NCBI RefSeq assembly: GCF_001678665.1
Contig: NZ_LZRP01000008.1
Span: forward strand, 62,001-126,000
DNA from: Erythrobacter sp. QSSC1-22B
GTDB taxonomy: Bacteria; Pseudomonadota; Alphaproteobacteria; Sphingomonadales; Sphingomonadaceae
DNA length: 64,000 nucleotides
Reading direction: 5' to 3'
In this document: piece after piece, positions 1 to 9,581 of the stretch
Numbering within the stretch: the first letter of the stretch is position 1
Layout of the letters: each line of letters opens with the position of its first letter
Made by a program: the position numbers and the translations under genes
Notes under the pieces: generated by a model
What the model saw: only the letters and a program-made list of their open reading frames with translations
What the model was told of the DNA's origin: nothing
Database searches by the model: none

Positions 1-1
1 A

Positions 2-298
2 TTACTGATCCGTCACAGCGACACCGGAGAGGGCGTCGGGAGCGATCCCGGCGCCATTTTCATGCGCGCCCTGCAATTGCGCCACCAGCCAGATGCGGAT
101 TGCACTCGCCAGCCCCGGCGGGGTTTCGGCGCGGATCCGCTCGGCATCGATCTGCGCGACCAGCGTACTCAGCGGCAGTCCAGCCTCTTCGGCGGCGGCG
201 TGGAGCAGCTCCCAGAACAGCGGTTCGAGGCTGATCGAGGTGCGATGCCCGAGGATGCTGAGCGAGTGTTTGACCGGTGGGTGATAGGGGGCGGCCAT
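2..298 (-). CDS. Ribbon-helix-helix domain protein (RHH_4-like)
   Basis: The product is 98 residues. The N-terminal half begins with a short strand region (HSLSILGHRTSISLEPLFW) followed by two helices containing EEAGLPLSTLVAQID. This layout matches the RHH_4 family of small putative DNA-binding proteins, which are common in alphaproteobacteria and whose targets are mostly unknown. The ATG at 296-298 was chosen because it lies 13 bases after the fumC stop; longer in-frame starts would sit inside fumC. The close spacing suggests co-transcription with fumC. A role as a repressor is inferred only from the fold. The stop codon is at 2-4, so the gene is complete. Confidence 0.8.
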   Translation of the reverse strand: MAAPYHPPVKHSLSILGHRTSISLEPLFWELLHAAAEEAGLPLSTLVAQIDAERIRAETPPGLASAIRIWLVAQLQGAHENGAGIAPDALSGVAVTDQ

Positions 299-311
299 CG
301 GCTGCGGACTC

Positions 312-1709
312 TCAGTCGCGGTCCGGGCCGAGCATGGCTTCGGGCCGCACGATCCGGTCGTAATCCTCGGCCGAGACATCGCCGCTGGCAATCGCCGCCT
401 CGCGCAGGGTGAGGCCCTGCTGGTGCGCGGTCTTGGCGATGGCGGAGGCGTTGTCGTAGCCGATCGTCGGCGCCAGCGCGGTCACCAGCATTAGCGAATT
501 GGCGACCCCGCGCGCGATATTGTCCTCGCGCGGTTCGAGCCCGTCGAGCAGATTGGCGGTGAAGCTGCGCGCGCCATCGGCCAGCAGCCGAACCGATTGC
601 AGAAAGGCATAACCCATCACCGGGCGGTAGGTGTTGAGCTCGAACTGGCCCTGGCTGTCGGCGAAGGTCAGCGTGGTGTGGTTGCCGAACACCTGCGCGC
701 ATACTTGCGTCAGCGCCTCGCATTGGGTCGGGTTGACCTTGCCGGGCATGATCGAGGAACCCGGCTCGTTCTCGGGCAGCGCCAGTTCGCCCAGCCCCGA
801 GCGCGGACCCGAGCCGAGCAGGCGAATGTCGTTGGCGATCTTGTAGAGGCCCGCCGCCAGCGTGTTGAGCGCGCCGTGCGCGAACAACAGCCCGTCCTGC
901 GCCGCCAGCGCCTCGAACTTGTTGGGCGCGGTCGCGAAGGGCAGCCCGGTCGCCTGAGCGATTGCGGCGGCGATGGCCTTGCCGAACCCCTCGGGTGCGT
1001 TGAGCCCGGTGCCGACGGCGGTGCCGCCCTGCGCCAGCTCGTAAAGCCCGGGCAGTGTCGCCTCGATCCGCTCGATCCCCACCGCGACCTGCCGCGCATA
1101 GCCCGAAAACTCGTCGCCCAGCGTCAGCGGGGTGGCGTCCTGCGTGTGCGTGCGGCCGATCTTGACGATGCCTGACCAGCTTTCCGCCTTCGCCTCGAGC
1201 CTATCGCGCAAGCTCACCAGCGCGGGCAGCAGCGCCCCCGTGACCTCGCTGGCCGCGGCGATGTGGATCGCGCTGGGCACGGTGTCGTTGGACGACTGGC
1301 TCATGTTGACATGGTCGTTGGGATGGACCGGCTTTTTCGCCCCCAGCACGCCGCCCAGCGCCAGATTGGCGCGGTTGGCGATCACCTCGTTGGCGTTCAT
1401 ATTGCTCTGCGTGCCCGAGCCGGTCTGCCACACCACCAGCGGGAAATGCTCGTCGAGCTCGCCGCGCGCGACCTCCCCGGCGGCGCTGGCGATGGCATCG
1501 GCTAGCCTGCCGTCGAGCAGCCCCTGCGCGGCGTTGACCCGCGCCGCCGCAGCCTTGATCGTCCCCAGCGCGTGGACCATCGGCAGCGGGATGCGCTCGT
1601 CGCCGATGCGGAAGTTCTGCAGGCTGCGCTGCGTCTGCGCGCCCCACAGCTTGTCGGCAGGAACGGCGATGGCGCCAAAGGCGTCGGTTTCGGTTCGGGC
1701 ATCGGTCAT
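312..1709 (-). CDS. fumC: Class II fumarate hydratase
   Basis: The 465-residue product is the normal length of iron-independent fumarase, which interconverts fumarate and malate in the cytosolic TCA cycle. It begins with [21 protein letters not shown], carries the active-site stretch [20 protein letters not shown], and has the superfamily signature [11 protein letters not shown] in the C-terminal third. The ATG at 1707-1709 gives the standard N-terminus; the open frame continues upstream but without family similarity. The next gene on the same strand is the RHH protein. Close relatives in the superfamily (aspartase, argininosuccinate lyase) differ in the N-terminal motif, so the assignment is secure. 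Confidence 0.95.
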   Translation of the reverse strand: MTDARTETDAFGAIAVPADKLWGAQTQRSLQNFRIGDERIPLPMVHALGTIKAAAARVNAAQGLLDGRLADAIASAAGEVARGELDEHFPLVVWQTGSGTQSNMNANEVIANRANLALGGVLGAKKPVHPNDHVNMSQSSNDTVPSAIHIAAASEVTGALLPALVSLRDRLEAKAESWSGIVKIGRTHTQDATPLTLGDEFSGYARQVAVGIERIEATLPGLYELAQGGTAVGTGLNAPEGFGKAIAAAIAQATGLPFATAPNKFEALAAQDGLLFAHGALNTLAAGLYKIANDIRLLGSGPRSGLGELALPENEPGSSIMPGKVNPTQCEALTQVCAQVFGNHTTLTFADSQGQFELNTYRPVMGYAFLQSVRLLADGARSFTANLLDGLEPREDNIARGVANSLMLVTALAPTIGYDNASAIAKTAHQQGLTLREAAIASGDVSAEDYDRIVRPEAMLGPDRD

Positions 1710-1864
1710 GGGGTAACCATAGCCGGGCGAGGGAGGATGGGGCAATCGCCTGCGGCGTCGCAGCGCGCACGGGTCGGACCTATCTTGTCCGCGCGAGGTC
1801 ACGTCCTCCTCCGGTATAGGGCGGGTCAGTGACGGCCCCGGCTGCTCGTCCAGGGAGGCCGCGC

Positions 1865-2185
1865 ATGGCCTGGCTTGCACTCGTCATCGCCGCACTGTTC
1901 GGAGTGGTCTGGGTGTTCTCGATGAAACAGTCGGCGGGCTTCACCCGGCTGTGGCCCTCGGTAGTGACCGTGGCCGCGAAGATCGACAGCTTCGCGCTGC
2001 TGTCATGGTCGATGGTGGTGCTGCCGCTGGGCACCGCCTACACGATCTGGACCGGGATCGGCGCGGTCGGCGCGTTCATTCCGGGCATCATGGCCCTGGG
2101 CGAATCGGCCAACCCGCTGCGAATAGCCGCCGCGCTGATGATCGTCGGCGGGCTGGTGCTGATGAAGCTGTCGAGCCCGGCGTGA
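1865..2185 (+). CDS. SMR-family (SugE/Gdx-like) membrane protein lacking the conserved Glu
   Basis: The 106-residue protein has four hydrophobic segments and aligns end to end with SugE/Gdx guanidinium exporters: [12 protein letters not shown] at the start, [15 protein letters not shown] after helix 1, [17 protein letters not shown] in helix 3 and [13 protein letters not shown] before helix 4. In the family, residue 13 is an invariant glutamate that binds protons and substrate. Here codon 13 is GGA (Gly), one base from GAA. Proton-coupled export by the usual mechanism therefore looks impossible, unless the protein acts with a partner subunit. No second SMR gene is adjacent. The ATG at 1865 was chosen by alignment; the frame is open from 1829. 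It is transcribed divergently from fumC. Confidence 0.85.
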   Translation: MAWLALVIAALFGVVWVFSMKQSAGFTRLWPSVVTVAAKIDSFALLSWSMVVLPLGTAYTIWTGIGAVGAFIPGIMALGESANPLRIAAALMIVGGLVLMKLSSPA

Positions 2186-2293
2186 CGTGCCAAGCAACCG
2201 TCCGCTTTCGAGAGGAAGCCGATTAGAAGGCATCGTCCATTTTTGGGGTGGATAGCTGCCGACCGCTTTTGGCTGACAAACCGGGAAAAGGGA

Positions 2294-2704
2294 TCATGGA
2301 CGGCAAAATTCACGCATCATATTAATCACACGCTGCTTATCACGATTCCAAGACTCAGATGGCGACACGTCGATGAGGGGGGAGATCTGTCGATTAATAT
2401 ATCCGGCATTGCCAAAATAGGCCAACCTCCAGTCTCGGCAGTTCCTTTGCTCTATTGCACGGTCTTCTAAGATTTTTATATCCTCATGCCTTGTATCTTT
2501 GGCGATGGCAGCGATAATGCTATCAACTCCAGCGATTGGGCCTTGAAGAATCTGACTGAAATAACGATCCGTCGCAATCAGAGCGCCGGAAACATTTGCC
2601 GCCCCGTTTTTGCGTTTGGAAGCATTAACTATATCGGCCAGTTCTTCTTCTAATAATTCATGTTCTAGCTGGTGGGCGCTCACATATAAGATTGATTTTA
2701 TCAT
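2294..2704 (-). CDS. BLUF-domain blue-light sensor protein
   Basis: The 136-residue protein is almost entirely one BLUF domain, which binds FAD and signals blue light by rearranging hydrogen bonds around the flavin. The expected key residues are visible: Tyr7 in SILYVS, an Asn near position 33 before VSGALI, Gln51 in FSQILQG, DTRHEDI near 70-76, and Trp92 in DWRLAYFG. About 30 residues follow the domain, with no recognisable output module, so it is a short BLUF protein that presumably acts on a partner protein. The gene and its flanks are clearly more AT-rich than the rest of the window, which suggests horizontal acquisition. The ATG at 2702-2704 places the first strand correctly. Confidence 0.9.
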   Translation of the reverse strand: MIKSILYVSAHQLEHELLEEELADIVNASKRKNGAANVSGALIATDRYFSQILQGPIAGVDSIIAAIAKDTRHEDIKILEDRAIEQRNCRDWRLAYFGNAGYINRQISPLIDVSPSESWNRDKQRVINMMREFCRP

Positions 2705-3183
2705 AGCGCCCTTCAATGGCAAAAAGTCTTCGTATCGATAACATTCCGATTGCGGCCCCTTTGGTGAGCAATCAGTCTAGAACTACTGCTATACAGCGGT
2801 CAAAATAAAATATTTGGATCATCGCCAGTCAGGCCATCTTTCAAGGGTAATCGACGACATTACGGACGGGCAGGCAGGCTTGACGCCAAAAGCCTAAGTG
2901 AAGGAACGCGAGGTTTCTGAAAAATTGGAACGCTCGGTTCCACGGCCGCTAATGGGTCGTTTGCTGACTGTCCGTTTTTGGCAATGAATCGCGACAAGCG
3001 GTCGGCCTCTGTATGGCGAACACCTCGTCATTGCGAGGAGCGGAAGCGACGCGGCAATCCATTGTGTGACTGCGGACAGTCGCAGCCGCCGGGTCGGGCG
3101 CAAAGCGTCTGCCATGGATGGCCACGCCGCCTGCGGTGGCTCGCAAAGACGAGGGTACCGTTTTCTCCCTGAAGCAGGCCAAA
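2705..3183. other. Gene-free, partly AT-rich intergenic region
   Basis: No convincing coding frame is present. The part next to the BLUF gene (about 2705-2900) is AT-rich and should hold its promoter, but I see no clear -35/-10 pair. The part from 3026 is GC-rich and contains the degenerate dispersed repeat listed separately. Confidence 0.6.
3026..3151. repeat. Degenerate inverted dispersed repeat (CGTCATTGCGAGGAGC type)
   Basis: The left arm at 3026-3062 reads CGTCATTGCGAGGAGCGGAA and continues AGCGACGCGGCAATCC. The right arm at 3114-3151 is its imperfect reverse complement (ATGGATGGCCACGCCG ... CTCGCAAAGACG). The strings CGTCATTGCGAGGAGC and GACGCGGCAATCCA occur in a dispersed palindromic repeat seen in many proteobacterial genomes. 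A related half copy lies at 16138-16157. Short reading frames across this element are artefacts. Confidence 0.7.
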
Positions 3184-3969
3184 TCATGGCTTGATCGCTG
3201 CGCCCTCGAGTGTCGCCCACAGGCTCCAAAGCTTCGCAGCGATGCTCTCCAGCGCGGCGAAATGCGCCCCGCCGACGAGGTTGATCCGGGTCACATTGGC
3301 GCCGCCCGCTGCTTCCAGCCTGATCGCCGCCTCCGGATCCACGACCTCGTCCTTCGAGCCGTGCAGCACCACCACCGGCTCGGTGACGCTGGCGATGGCC
3401 GCGAGGTTGTCATAGCGGTCGGGCAGGAGTGGGCGCAGCACGGCCGGAACCTGATCGGCAAGCCGCGTGAAGGCGCCGAGCGTTGCGACGCCCGTCACCT
3501 CATGCCGCGCCGCGAGTTCGAGCGCGACCGCGGCGCCCAGCGAGAAGCCGAACAGATAGGTCCGTCCTGCGAGATTGAGTTCGCGGGCCTTTGCGAGCCA
3601 GGCTTCGCCATCGCTGAAGAGCCCTTCTTCGGACGGCTGGCCGGGATTGTCGCCATATCCACGGTAGGAGGCGATCAGCACGCCGTGGCCGCCTTGCCGC
3701 AAGGCTTCCGCCCGGCGAGCCATGACCAGCTGGTTGTAGTCGCGGCCGTGAAAGACAACGACCAGCCGGTCATTGCCCGTTTCGGGTGCCCAATAATACC
3801 CTGCGAGCACAAGCCCGTCGGCGGTGACGGCCTGCAGCGGCAAGGGCGGCTCGCCTTCGAATTCGACCTCGGTGTCCGCGAGCGAAACGGGCGAATAGAT
3901 CCGGTCGCGGATGACATCGGCCTGCGCCGGAGCCGCCAGCAGCACGAGCAGGGCAATCGCGAGCCTCAT
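3184..3969 (-). CDS. Secreted alpha/beta-hydrolase
   Basis: The 261-residue protein starts with a cleavable signal peptide (MRLAIALLVLLAAPAQA) and then shows a serine-hydrolase fold: VVFHGRDYN as the oxyanion-strand region, SYRGYGDNPGQ, the nucleophile elbow GFSLG with Ser143, the acid in HGSKDEVV (Asp207) and the histidine in GGAHFAA (His236). It resembles BAAT/ABHD13-like peptidase-type hydrolases. The substrate cannot be told from sequence. It lies 38 bases downstream of phbB on the same strand and could be co-transcribed with it. The location is periplasmic by the signal peptide. Confidence 0.85.
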   Translation of the reverse strand: MRLAIALLVLLAAPAQADVIRDRIYSPVSLADTEVEFEGEPPLPLQAVTADGLVLAGYYWAPETGNDRLVVVFHGRDYNQLVMARRAEALRQGGHGVLIASYRGYGDNPGQPSEEGLFSDGEAWLAKARELNLAGRTYLFGFSLGAAVALELAARHEVTGVATLGAFTRLADQVPAVLRPLLPDRYDNLAAIASVTEPVVVLHGSKDEVVDPEAAIRLEAAGGANVTRINLVGGAHFAALESIAAKLWSLWATLEGAAIKP

Positions 3970-4007
3970 CCAATCGATCCTTCAGAACGGCGCGACATTC
4001 GCCACCC

Positions 4008-4730
4008 TCAATACATATGCTGCCCGCCGTTGATGCTCATCGTCGAGCCGGTGACGAAGCCGGCGTCCTCGCTGCACAGGAAGCTCACCCCGCGGGCGAT
4101 CTCGCTCGCCTGGCCCAGCCGGCCGACCGGGATCTTGGCGACGATCTTCTCCAGCACCGGTTCGGGCACCGCGGCGACCATGTCGGTGTCGATATAGCCC
4201 GGTGCGATCGCGTTGACGGTGATGTTGTAGCGCGCGCCTTCCTGCGCCAGCGCCTTGGTGAAGCCGTGGATCCCGCTCTTGGCGGCGGCGTAATTGACCT
4301 GGCCGTACTGCCCCGCCTGGCCGTTGATCGAGCCGATGTTGACGATCCGCCCCCAGCCGCGCTCCTTCATCCCCGGGAAGCAGGCCTTGGCCATGGTGAA
4401 ACAGCCGCCCAGATTGACGCGCATCACGTCGTTCCAGTCGTCGTAGCTCATTTTGAGCAGAGTGCCGTCACGCGTGATCCCGGCGTTGTTGACCACCACC
4501 TCGATCGCGCCGATCTCCTCGGCGATCTGCGCGCAGCCAGCAGTGGCGGCCTCGTGATCGCCGACATCGAAGCGATAGACGGGAATCCCGGTTTGGTCGC
4601 TGAAGGCGCGCGCCGCTTCGGCATTGCCCGCGTAATTGGCGACCACGCGAAAGCCGTCGGCCTGCAACATTTCGCACACCGCGCGTCCGATCCCCCGGGT
4701 TCCCCCGGTTACAACTGCCACTCTTGCCAT
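4008..4730 (-). CDS. phbB: Acetoacetyl-CoA reductase (NADPH)
   Basis: This 240-residue short-chain dehydrogenase reduces acetoacetyl-CoA to (R)-3-hydroxybutyryl-CoA for polyhydroxybutyrate synthesis. It has the nucleotide-binding TGGTRGIG at 8-15, NNAG at 81-84 and the catalytic set Ser134, Tyr147 and Lys151 in NIGSINGQAGQYGQVNYAAA. The GQAGQYGQVNY stretch is characteristic of PhaB rather than of FabG. The ATG at 4728-4730 is preceded by a purine-rich stretch (GAGAGAGG). phaZ lies elsewhere in the window, and no PHA synthase is present here. Confidence 0.92.
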   Translation of the reverse strand: MARVAVVTGGTRGIGRAVCEMLQADGFRVVANYAGNAEAARAFSDQTGIPVYRFDVGDHEAATAGCAQIAEEIGAIEVVVNNAGITRDGTLLKMSYDDWNDVMRVNLGGCFTMAKACFPGMKERGWGRIVNIGSINGQAGQYGQVNYAAAKSGIHGFTKALAQEGARYNITVNAIAPGYIDTDMVAAVPEPVLEKIVAKIPVGRLGQASEIARGVSFLCSEDAGFVTGSTMSINGGQHMY

Positions 4731-4789
4731 GATTATCCTCTCTCTCCATTCCCCAGCGTCAAGTTCTAGGTGAAAGCGGAACCGGGACA

Positions 4790-4812
4790 AGAAAAACCCC
4801 GCCGGAGCGGAG
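4790..4812 (-). terminator. Intrinsic terminator after the exported protein gene
   Basis: Read on the minus strand, CTCCGC-TCCG-GCGGGG forms a 6-bp stem (one G-U pair) followed directly by TTTTTC. It lies between the stop of the 4857-5618 gene and the start of phbB, so phbB probably has its own promoter. Confidence 0.6.
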
Positions 4813-4856
4813 CTTTCGGAGTGGATTGTGCAACGGGTGAACCCGAATGGCGTGGA

Positions 4857-5618
4857 TCAGAAGCGGAACTGGGTTCCGACATAGACCGCCTGATTGTCCT
4901 CGATCCCGTCGGTGAGCGGTGCGAGGCGATCGCGTTCCTGCGACAGCCGCACGCCGGCGGTGACATCGAGATTGCGCGTCACGCGGTAGGAGCCGCCGAC
5001 ATCGACGCTCTGTTCATCCAGCGATTCGAGCGGGCGCGAGGCGCTGACCGGCAGATCGTCCCGTTCGGATGCGATCCGCGGCTGGAACCGGCTGGGCTTG
5101 CCCTGCGGCTGCGAGGGGCGGAATTCCGCGAGATCGGGCATGGCGATATCGCGCACGCCCGACAGGCCGGCAATCGGTTTGGGCGCGGGCTGGGTGAAGC
5201 CCTGATAGCCGCGCGCGATGCCGAGATCGTAGCGCGTTGGCGCCAGCGCCAGCAGCGGCGAACCGCGGCCCGCCTCGGTGGCGCCGTCGATGGTGTTGCG
5301 AACCGAAATCGCCCGCGCGGTTGCCTGATCGACGCGGACCGCGACGGTCAGCGTGCGATCCTTGCGCCCGGGCCGCGCCGCGGGGGTGAAGCGCAAGGCA
5401 TCGAGCCCGACCGAAGAGGCCAGTTCGCTCATCAGCGAGGCATCCATCCCAGCGGGGGTGAAGGGCATGAATTCGAGATCGGCGCCCGATTCGCTCGCGG
5501 TGGTGGGAGCACCCACGACTGCAGCGCCGGTGGAGGGAAGCGTGAGCGCAAGACCGGCGCCGACGAGCAAGGCGGCCGTAAGCCGCACCTTTCCGCCATT
5601 ACCTGTGCTGCGTTTCAT
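4857..5618 (-). CDS. Exported protein of unknown function, possibly outer-membrane beta-barrel
   Basis: The 253-residue product has a positively charged start and a hydrophobic segment (VRLTAALLVGAGLALTLPS) typical of a signal peptide. It ends in a strand-like tail finishing with Phe (QAVYVGTQFRF), preceded by RNLDVTAGVRLSQERD. This alternating pattern and the terminal aromatic residue are typical of outer-membrane barrels. The middle (about 150-200) is proline-rich. I do not recognise the family. The ATG at 5616-5618 was chosen because it directly precedes the signal peptide; the open frame runs further upstream without protein-like composition. It is transcribed divergently from the DUF3576 gene. 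Confidence 0.7.
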   Translation of the reverse strand: MKRSTGNGGKVRLTAALLVGAGLALTLPSTGAAVVGAPTTASESGADLEFMPFTPAGMDASLMSELASSVGLDALRFTPAARPGRKDRTLTVAVRVDQATARAISVRNTIDGATEAGRGSPLLALAPTRYDLGIARGYQGFTQPAPKPIAGLSGVRDIAMPDLAEFRPSQPQGKPSRFQPRIASERDDLPVSASRPLESLDEQSVDVGGSYRVTRNLDVTAGVRLSQERDRLAPLTDGIEDNQAVYVGTQFRF

Positions 5619-5986
5619 GATCTTCGTGCCCCGTGAAACCTGTTGTGACGAAAATTTCGTCTGTATCTCGACCCGCATTAGACCACTCAGGCCGTTAACG
5701 GTTCCTGAAGTTGCCATCTTGCGAGTCTTTCTCGATGCGATTGTTAGGAAGATGACAAAAGGAGAGCCAGCTTTTCCACAGCCCGGAGGCAACAAATCTG
5801 CCGACTGTTGCCGGCTCTCCACACCGGGCGGTCCCGGGAACGCAACGCAGGCACTTGCCGGCAAAGCGGAATTCAGCGGCTATTCAGCGCCCGGGCTCCT
5901 AATTCGAGCGCCGGGGAAGGTGCACGATCCCTTGCCCGTCGCGCCTGGGCGTCTATAGGACGCCATAAGACAGACCAAGGACCAGC

Positions 5987-6439
5987 ATGACCCTTTATCC
6001 CGCAAACCGCCGCTCCGCTCTCCGCATCGCCACCGCCTTCGCCGCGGTGGCCACGCTGGCGGGTTGCGCCGGGAACGAGCGTCCACGGGCCGATCTCGCC
6101 GCGGCGCAGGTCAACACCATCGGCGTCAATTCCTACCTCTGGCGCGCTTCGCTCGACGCGGTGAGCTTCGCGCCGCTGCTTCAGGCCGATAGCGCCGGCG
6201 GGGTGATCGTCACCGACTGGTACTCCAATCCGGCCAATCCGGGCGAGCGGGTCAAGCTCACGGTTTCGGTGCTCGACACCGATCTGCGCGCCGATGCGCT
6301 GCGCGTCGCCGCCAGCCGCCAGGTCGCGCAGGGCGGTGGCTGGATCGAGGCGCCGGTTCAGGCCGCCACGGTGCAGAAGCTGGAAGACATCATCCTCACC
6401 AAGGCACGCGAATTGCGCCGCCAGGCGATCGCCAGCTGA
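5987..6439 (+). CDS. DUF3576 lipoprotein
   Basis: The 150-residue product has a lipoprotein signal peptide with lipobox TLAGC (Cys27). After it comes a compact domain with NTIGVNSYLWRASLDAVSF and VIVTDWYSNPANPGERVK, characteristic of DUF3576, a family found mainly in alphaproteobacteria and commonly directly upstream of leuS. The gene is 77 bases ahead of leuS on the same strand, so they are likely an operon with lptE and holA. Its biochemical role is unknown; an envelope role beside LptE is plausible but only inferred. Confidence 0.9.
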   Translation: MTLYPANRRSALRIATAFAAVATLAGCAGNERPRADLAAAQVNTIGVNSYLWRASLDAVSFAPLLQADSAGGVIVTDWYSNPANPGERVKLTVSVLDTDLRADALRVAASRQVAQGGGWIEAPVQAATVQKLEDIILTKARELRRQAIAS

Positions 6440-6516
6440 TCGCGAACGCGCGACACTAAGGCCGAGACACCAACCGGCGCAAACAGCCGCAGCAAGACAG
6501 AACGACAGGGGCGCCC

Positions 6517-9045
6517 ATGGCCGAGAGCAGTTTCGATCCGTCGCAGGCCGACGGACGCTGGCAGCGGGCATGGGACGAGGCGCAGACCTTCCGAGCCGAC
6601 AGCGGCTCGAGCAAACCCAAGAGCTACGTCCTGGAGATGTTCCCCTATCCCTCGGGGCGCATCCACATTGGCCATGTCCGAAATTACACCATGGGCGACG
6701 TGCTTGCGCGCTACAAACGGATGCGCGGGCACGAGGTGCTGCATCCGATGGGCTGGGACGCCTTCGGGATGCCCGCCGAGAACGCCGCGATGGAAAAGGG
6801 CGTCCACCCCGGCCAGTGGACCCGCGCCAATATCGAGCACATGAAGGCGCAGTTGCAGCGCCTCGGTTTCGCGCTCGACTGGAGCCGCGAGCTGGCGACC
6901 TGCGAACCCGAATATTATGGCCACGAACAGGCACTGTTCCTCGATCTGTATGAGGCGGGGCTGGTCTATCGCAAGGAGAGCGAGGTCAATTGGGACCCGG
7001 TCGACCAGACCGTGCTTGCCAATGAGCAGGTGATCGATGGCAAGGGCTGGCGCTCGGGCGCCGAGGTCGAGAAGCGCAAGCTGTCGCAATGGTTCCTCAA
7101 GATCACCGATTTCGCCGAGGAACTGCTCGAGGGGCTGGGCGCGCTCGAGCGCTGGCCCGACAAGGTCCGGCTGATGCAGGAGAACTGGATCGGCCGCTCG
7201 CAGGGGTTGCAGTTCTCCTTCACGCTCTCGACCGGCGAGCCGCTGGCAGTCTACACCACGCGGCCCGATACCATTTTCGGGGCAAGCTTCGTCGCGGTGG
7301 CGGCGGATCACCCGGTGGCGCGCGCTGCGGCGCAGGGCAATCCGAGCGCGGAAGAGTTCATCGCGCTGTGCAAGCGCGGTGGGACCACCGCCGCCGAGCT
7401 GGAAACCGCCGAGAAGCTTGGTTTCGACACCGGAGTGACCGCGCGCCATCCCTTCACCGGCGAGGCGCTGCCGGTCTATATCGCCAATTTCGTGCTGATG
7501 GATTACGGCACCGGGGCGATCATGGCGGTGCCGGGGCACGACCAGCGCGATTTCGAATTCGCGACCAAATACGGCTTGGCGATCCCGCGTGTCGTCGCCG
7601 ACAGCGTGGCTCAGGCAAGCGATCCGTTTGGTGTGGGTGCCGAATCGGGCGAGGGCGTGCTGGTCAATTCGCGCTTCCTCGACGGGATGGGCGTGGACGA
7701 GGCCAAGGCCGAGGTCATCCGCCGCGCCGAAAGCGAAAGCTGGGGCGAGGGCAAGACCGTCTGGCGGCTGCGCGACTGGGGCGTCAGCCGCCAGCGCTAT
7801 TGGGGCACGCCGATCCCGTTCATCCATTGCGCGACCTGCGGGGTGGTTCCGGCCCCCAAGGAGAGCCTGCCGATCACGCTGCCCGAGGATGTCGATTTCC
7901 AAACCCCGGGCAATCCGCTCCAGCGCCACGAGGTGTGGAAGCGCGTCGAGTGTCCGCAATGCGGCGCCGAGGCCACGCGCGAGACCGACACGCTCGACAC
8001 TTTCGTCAATTCGAGCTGGTACTTCCTGCGTTTCGCCAGCCAGCCCGCCGATCGGCCCTTCGACCCGGAAGAGGTCGCCAAATGGCTGCCGGTCGAGCAA
8101 TATATCGGCGGTGTCGAGCATGCGATCCTGCACCTGCTCTACGCGCGCTTCTGGACCCGTGCGCTCAGGCGCATGGGGCGGCTCGAGGTCGCCGAACCCT
8201 TCGCCTCGCTGTTCACGCAAGGCATGGTGACGCACGAGACCTACGCGCGCCGCGGTGCCGACGACGGGCGGCAGAGCTTCTTCAGCCCCGAGGAGGTCGA
8301 GCGCAGCTCCGACCGCGCGGTGCTCAAGGCAGACGGCTTTCCGGTCGAGATCGGCCGGGTGGTCAAGATGTCGAAGTCGAAGAAGAACGTCGTCGACCCC
8401 GACACCATCGTCGAGCGCCACGGCGCCGATGCGGTGCGCTGGTTCATGCTGTCGGACAGCCCGCCCGAACGCGACCTGCCATGGTCGGACGCCGGGATGG
8501 AGGGCTGCGCGCGCTTCGTCCATCGGCTGTGGCGCCTGTTTGGGCAGTATGATGCCGGAGCAGAAGGAACCGAGGACAAACCGCTCGAGCGCAAGACCCA
8601 CCAGACTATCGCCGCGGTCGCCACCGATATCGAGGCGCTCGGCTTCAACAAGGCGGTGGCGCGGATCTACGAACTGACCGCAGCGGTCGAGAAGGCGGCG
8701 CCTGCGGCCAGCCGCTCGCGCGCAATTCTCACGCTGGTCCAGCTGGTCGCGCCGATGATGCCGCATCTGGCGGAAGAGGCCTGGCAAAAGCTCGCGCAGC
8801 CCGGGCTGGTGGCCGATGCACCCTGGCCCGAGGTCGACCCCGCGCTGCTGGTCGAGGACGAGGTCACCATCGCGATCCAGCATATGGGCAAATTGCGCGA
8901 TACGCTGAGCGCCCCCAAGGGCGCGTCGAAGGCGGATCTCGAAGCGCTCGCGCTGGCCAGCGAGAAGGTCCAGCGCTCGATCGATGGCGCGGCGATCCGC
9001 AAAGTGATTGTCGTGCCCGACCGTTTGGTCAATATCGTCACCTGA
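6517..9045 (+). CDS. leuS: Leucyl-tRNA synthetase
   Basis: The 842-residue class I synthetase charges tRNA-Leu. The HIGH motif is at residues 50-53 ([13 protein letters not shown]) and KMSKS at 617-621. Between them lies the CP1 editing insertion, with the ATP-independent hydrolysis region around [12 protein letters not shown] and [16 protein letters not shown] zinc-type CxxC...CxxC element (CATCG, CPQCG) follows near 440-490. The C-terminal anticodon-binding domain is complete. The stop overlaps the lptE start by one base (TGATG), indicating translational coupling. Confidence 0.97.
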   Translation: MAESSFDPSQADGRWQRAWDEAQTFRADSGSSKPKSYVLEMFPYPSGRIHIGHVRNYTMGDVLARYKRMRGHEVLHPMGWDAFGMPAENAAMEKGVHPGQWTRANIEHMKAQLQRLGFALDWSRELATCEPEYYGHEQALFLDLYEAGLVYRKESEVNWDPVDQTVLANEQVIDGKGWRSGAEVEKRKLSQWFLKITDFAEELLEGLGALERWPDKVRLMQENWIGRSQGLQFSFTLSTGEPLAVYTTRPDTIFGASFVAVAADHPVARAAAQGNPSAEEFIALCKRGGTTAAELETAEKLGFDTGVTARHPFTGEALPVYIANFVLMDYGTGAIMAVPGHDQRDFEFATKYGLAIPRVVADSVAQASDPFGVGAESGEGVLVNSRFLDGMGVDEAKAEVIRRAESESWGEGKTVWRLRDWGVSRQRYWGTPIPFIHCATCGVVPAPKESLPITLPEDVDFQTPGNPLQRHEVWKRVECPQCGAEATRETDTLDTFVNSSWYFLRFASQPADRPFDPEEVAKWLPVEQYIGGVEHAILHLLYARFWTRALRRMGRLEVAEPFASLFTQGMVTHETYARRGADDGRQSFFSPEEVERSSDRAVLKADGFPVEIGRVVKMSKSKKNVVDPDTIVERHGADAVRWFMLSDSPPERDLPWSDAGMEGCARFVHRLWRLFGQYDAGAEGTEDKPLERKTHQTIAAVATDIEALGFNKAVARIYELTAAVEKAAPAASRSRAILTLVQLVAPMMPHLAEEAWQKLAQPGLVADAPWPEVDPALLVEDEVTIAIQHMGKLRDTLSAPKGASKADLEALALASEKVQRSIDGAAIRKVIVVPDRLVNIVT

Positions 9046-9557
9046 TGCGCCGGATCGCCACCCTTCTCCCCCTGCTCGCTATCGCGCTGGCGCTGCCCGG
9101 CTGCGGGCTGCAGCCGATGTATGCCGGCGGCGGCAGCGGCGTGGTGGCGCAGGGGCTCGCTGCGGTCGAGGTCCCGGCGATCTCGGGGCGCGCCGGCTGG
9201 CTGATGCGCAACGCGCTGGTCGACCGGCTGGGTGCCGCAGGCGAGGCGGCGCCGCGCTACCGGCTCGATGTCCGGCTCGACGACCGGCTCGAGGGGCTGG
9301 GCGTGCTGGGCGACGACACGATCGGGCGCGAACGGCGGACGCTGCGCGCGCGCTACCAGCTGATCGACAGCGAAACCGGCTCGATCCTGCTCGATGCCAC
9401 CGCCGGTTCGGACGCCGGGATCGACGTCGTCTCGAGCGAATACGCCACCATCGCCGCCGAGCAGACGGCGCTGGAGAACTTGGCGCGCGAGGTCGCCGAC
9501 CGGATGGTGACGCGGATCGCGATCACCCTGCGCAATCGGGATCAGGCGTCGCAGTGA
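9045..9557 (+). CDS. lptE: LPS-assembly lipoprotein LptE
   Basis: The 170-residue product has a lipobox ALPGC (Cys20) followed by GLQPMYAGGG, the typical alphaproteobacterial LptE start. LptE plugs the LptD barrel and helps deliver lipopolysaccharide to the outer leaflet. The family's alternating strands and final helices (AEQTALENLAREVADRM) are present. Its position after leuS and before holA matches the order in many alphaproteobacteria. lptC and lptA lie about 1.1 kb away on the opposite strand. Confidence 0.9.
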   Translation: MRRIATLLPLLAIALALPGCGLQPMYAGGGSGVVAQGLAAVEVPAISGRAGWLMRNALVDRLGAAGEAAPRYRLDVRLDDRLEGLGVLGDDTIGRERRTLRARYQLIDSETGSILLDATAGSDAGIDVVSSEYATIAAEQTALENLAREVADRMVTRIAITLRNRDQASQ

Positions 9558-9581
9558 GGGCGCCCAAGTGAAGGCGCCCCG

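Noticed and set aside
2894-3229. Short frames across the dispersed repeat near 3 kb
   Set aside because: Their sequence follows from the repeat arms and has no protein-like character.
6358-8883. An 841-codon open frame opposite leuS
   Set aside because: Same reason: antisense of leuS with no domain-like sequence.
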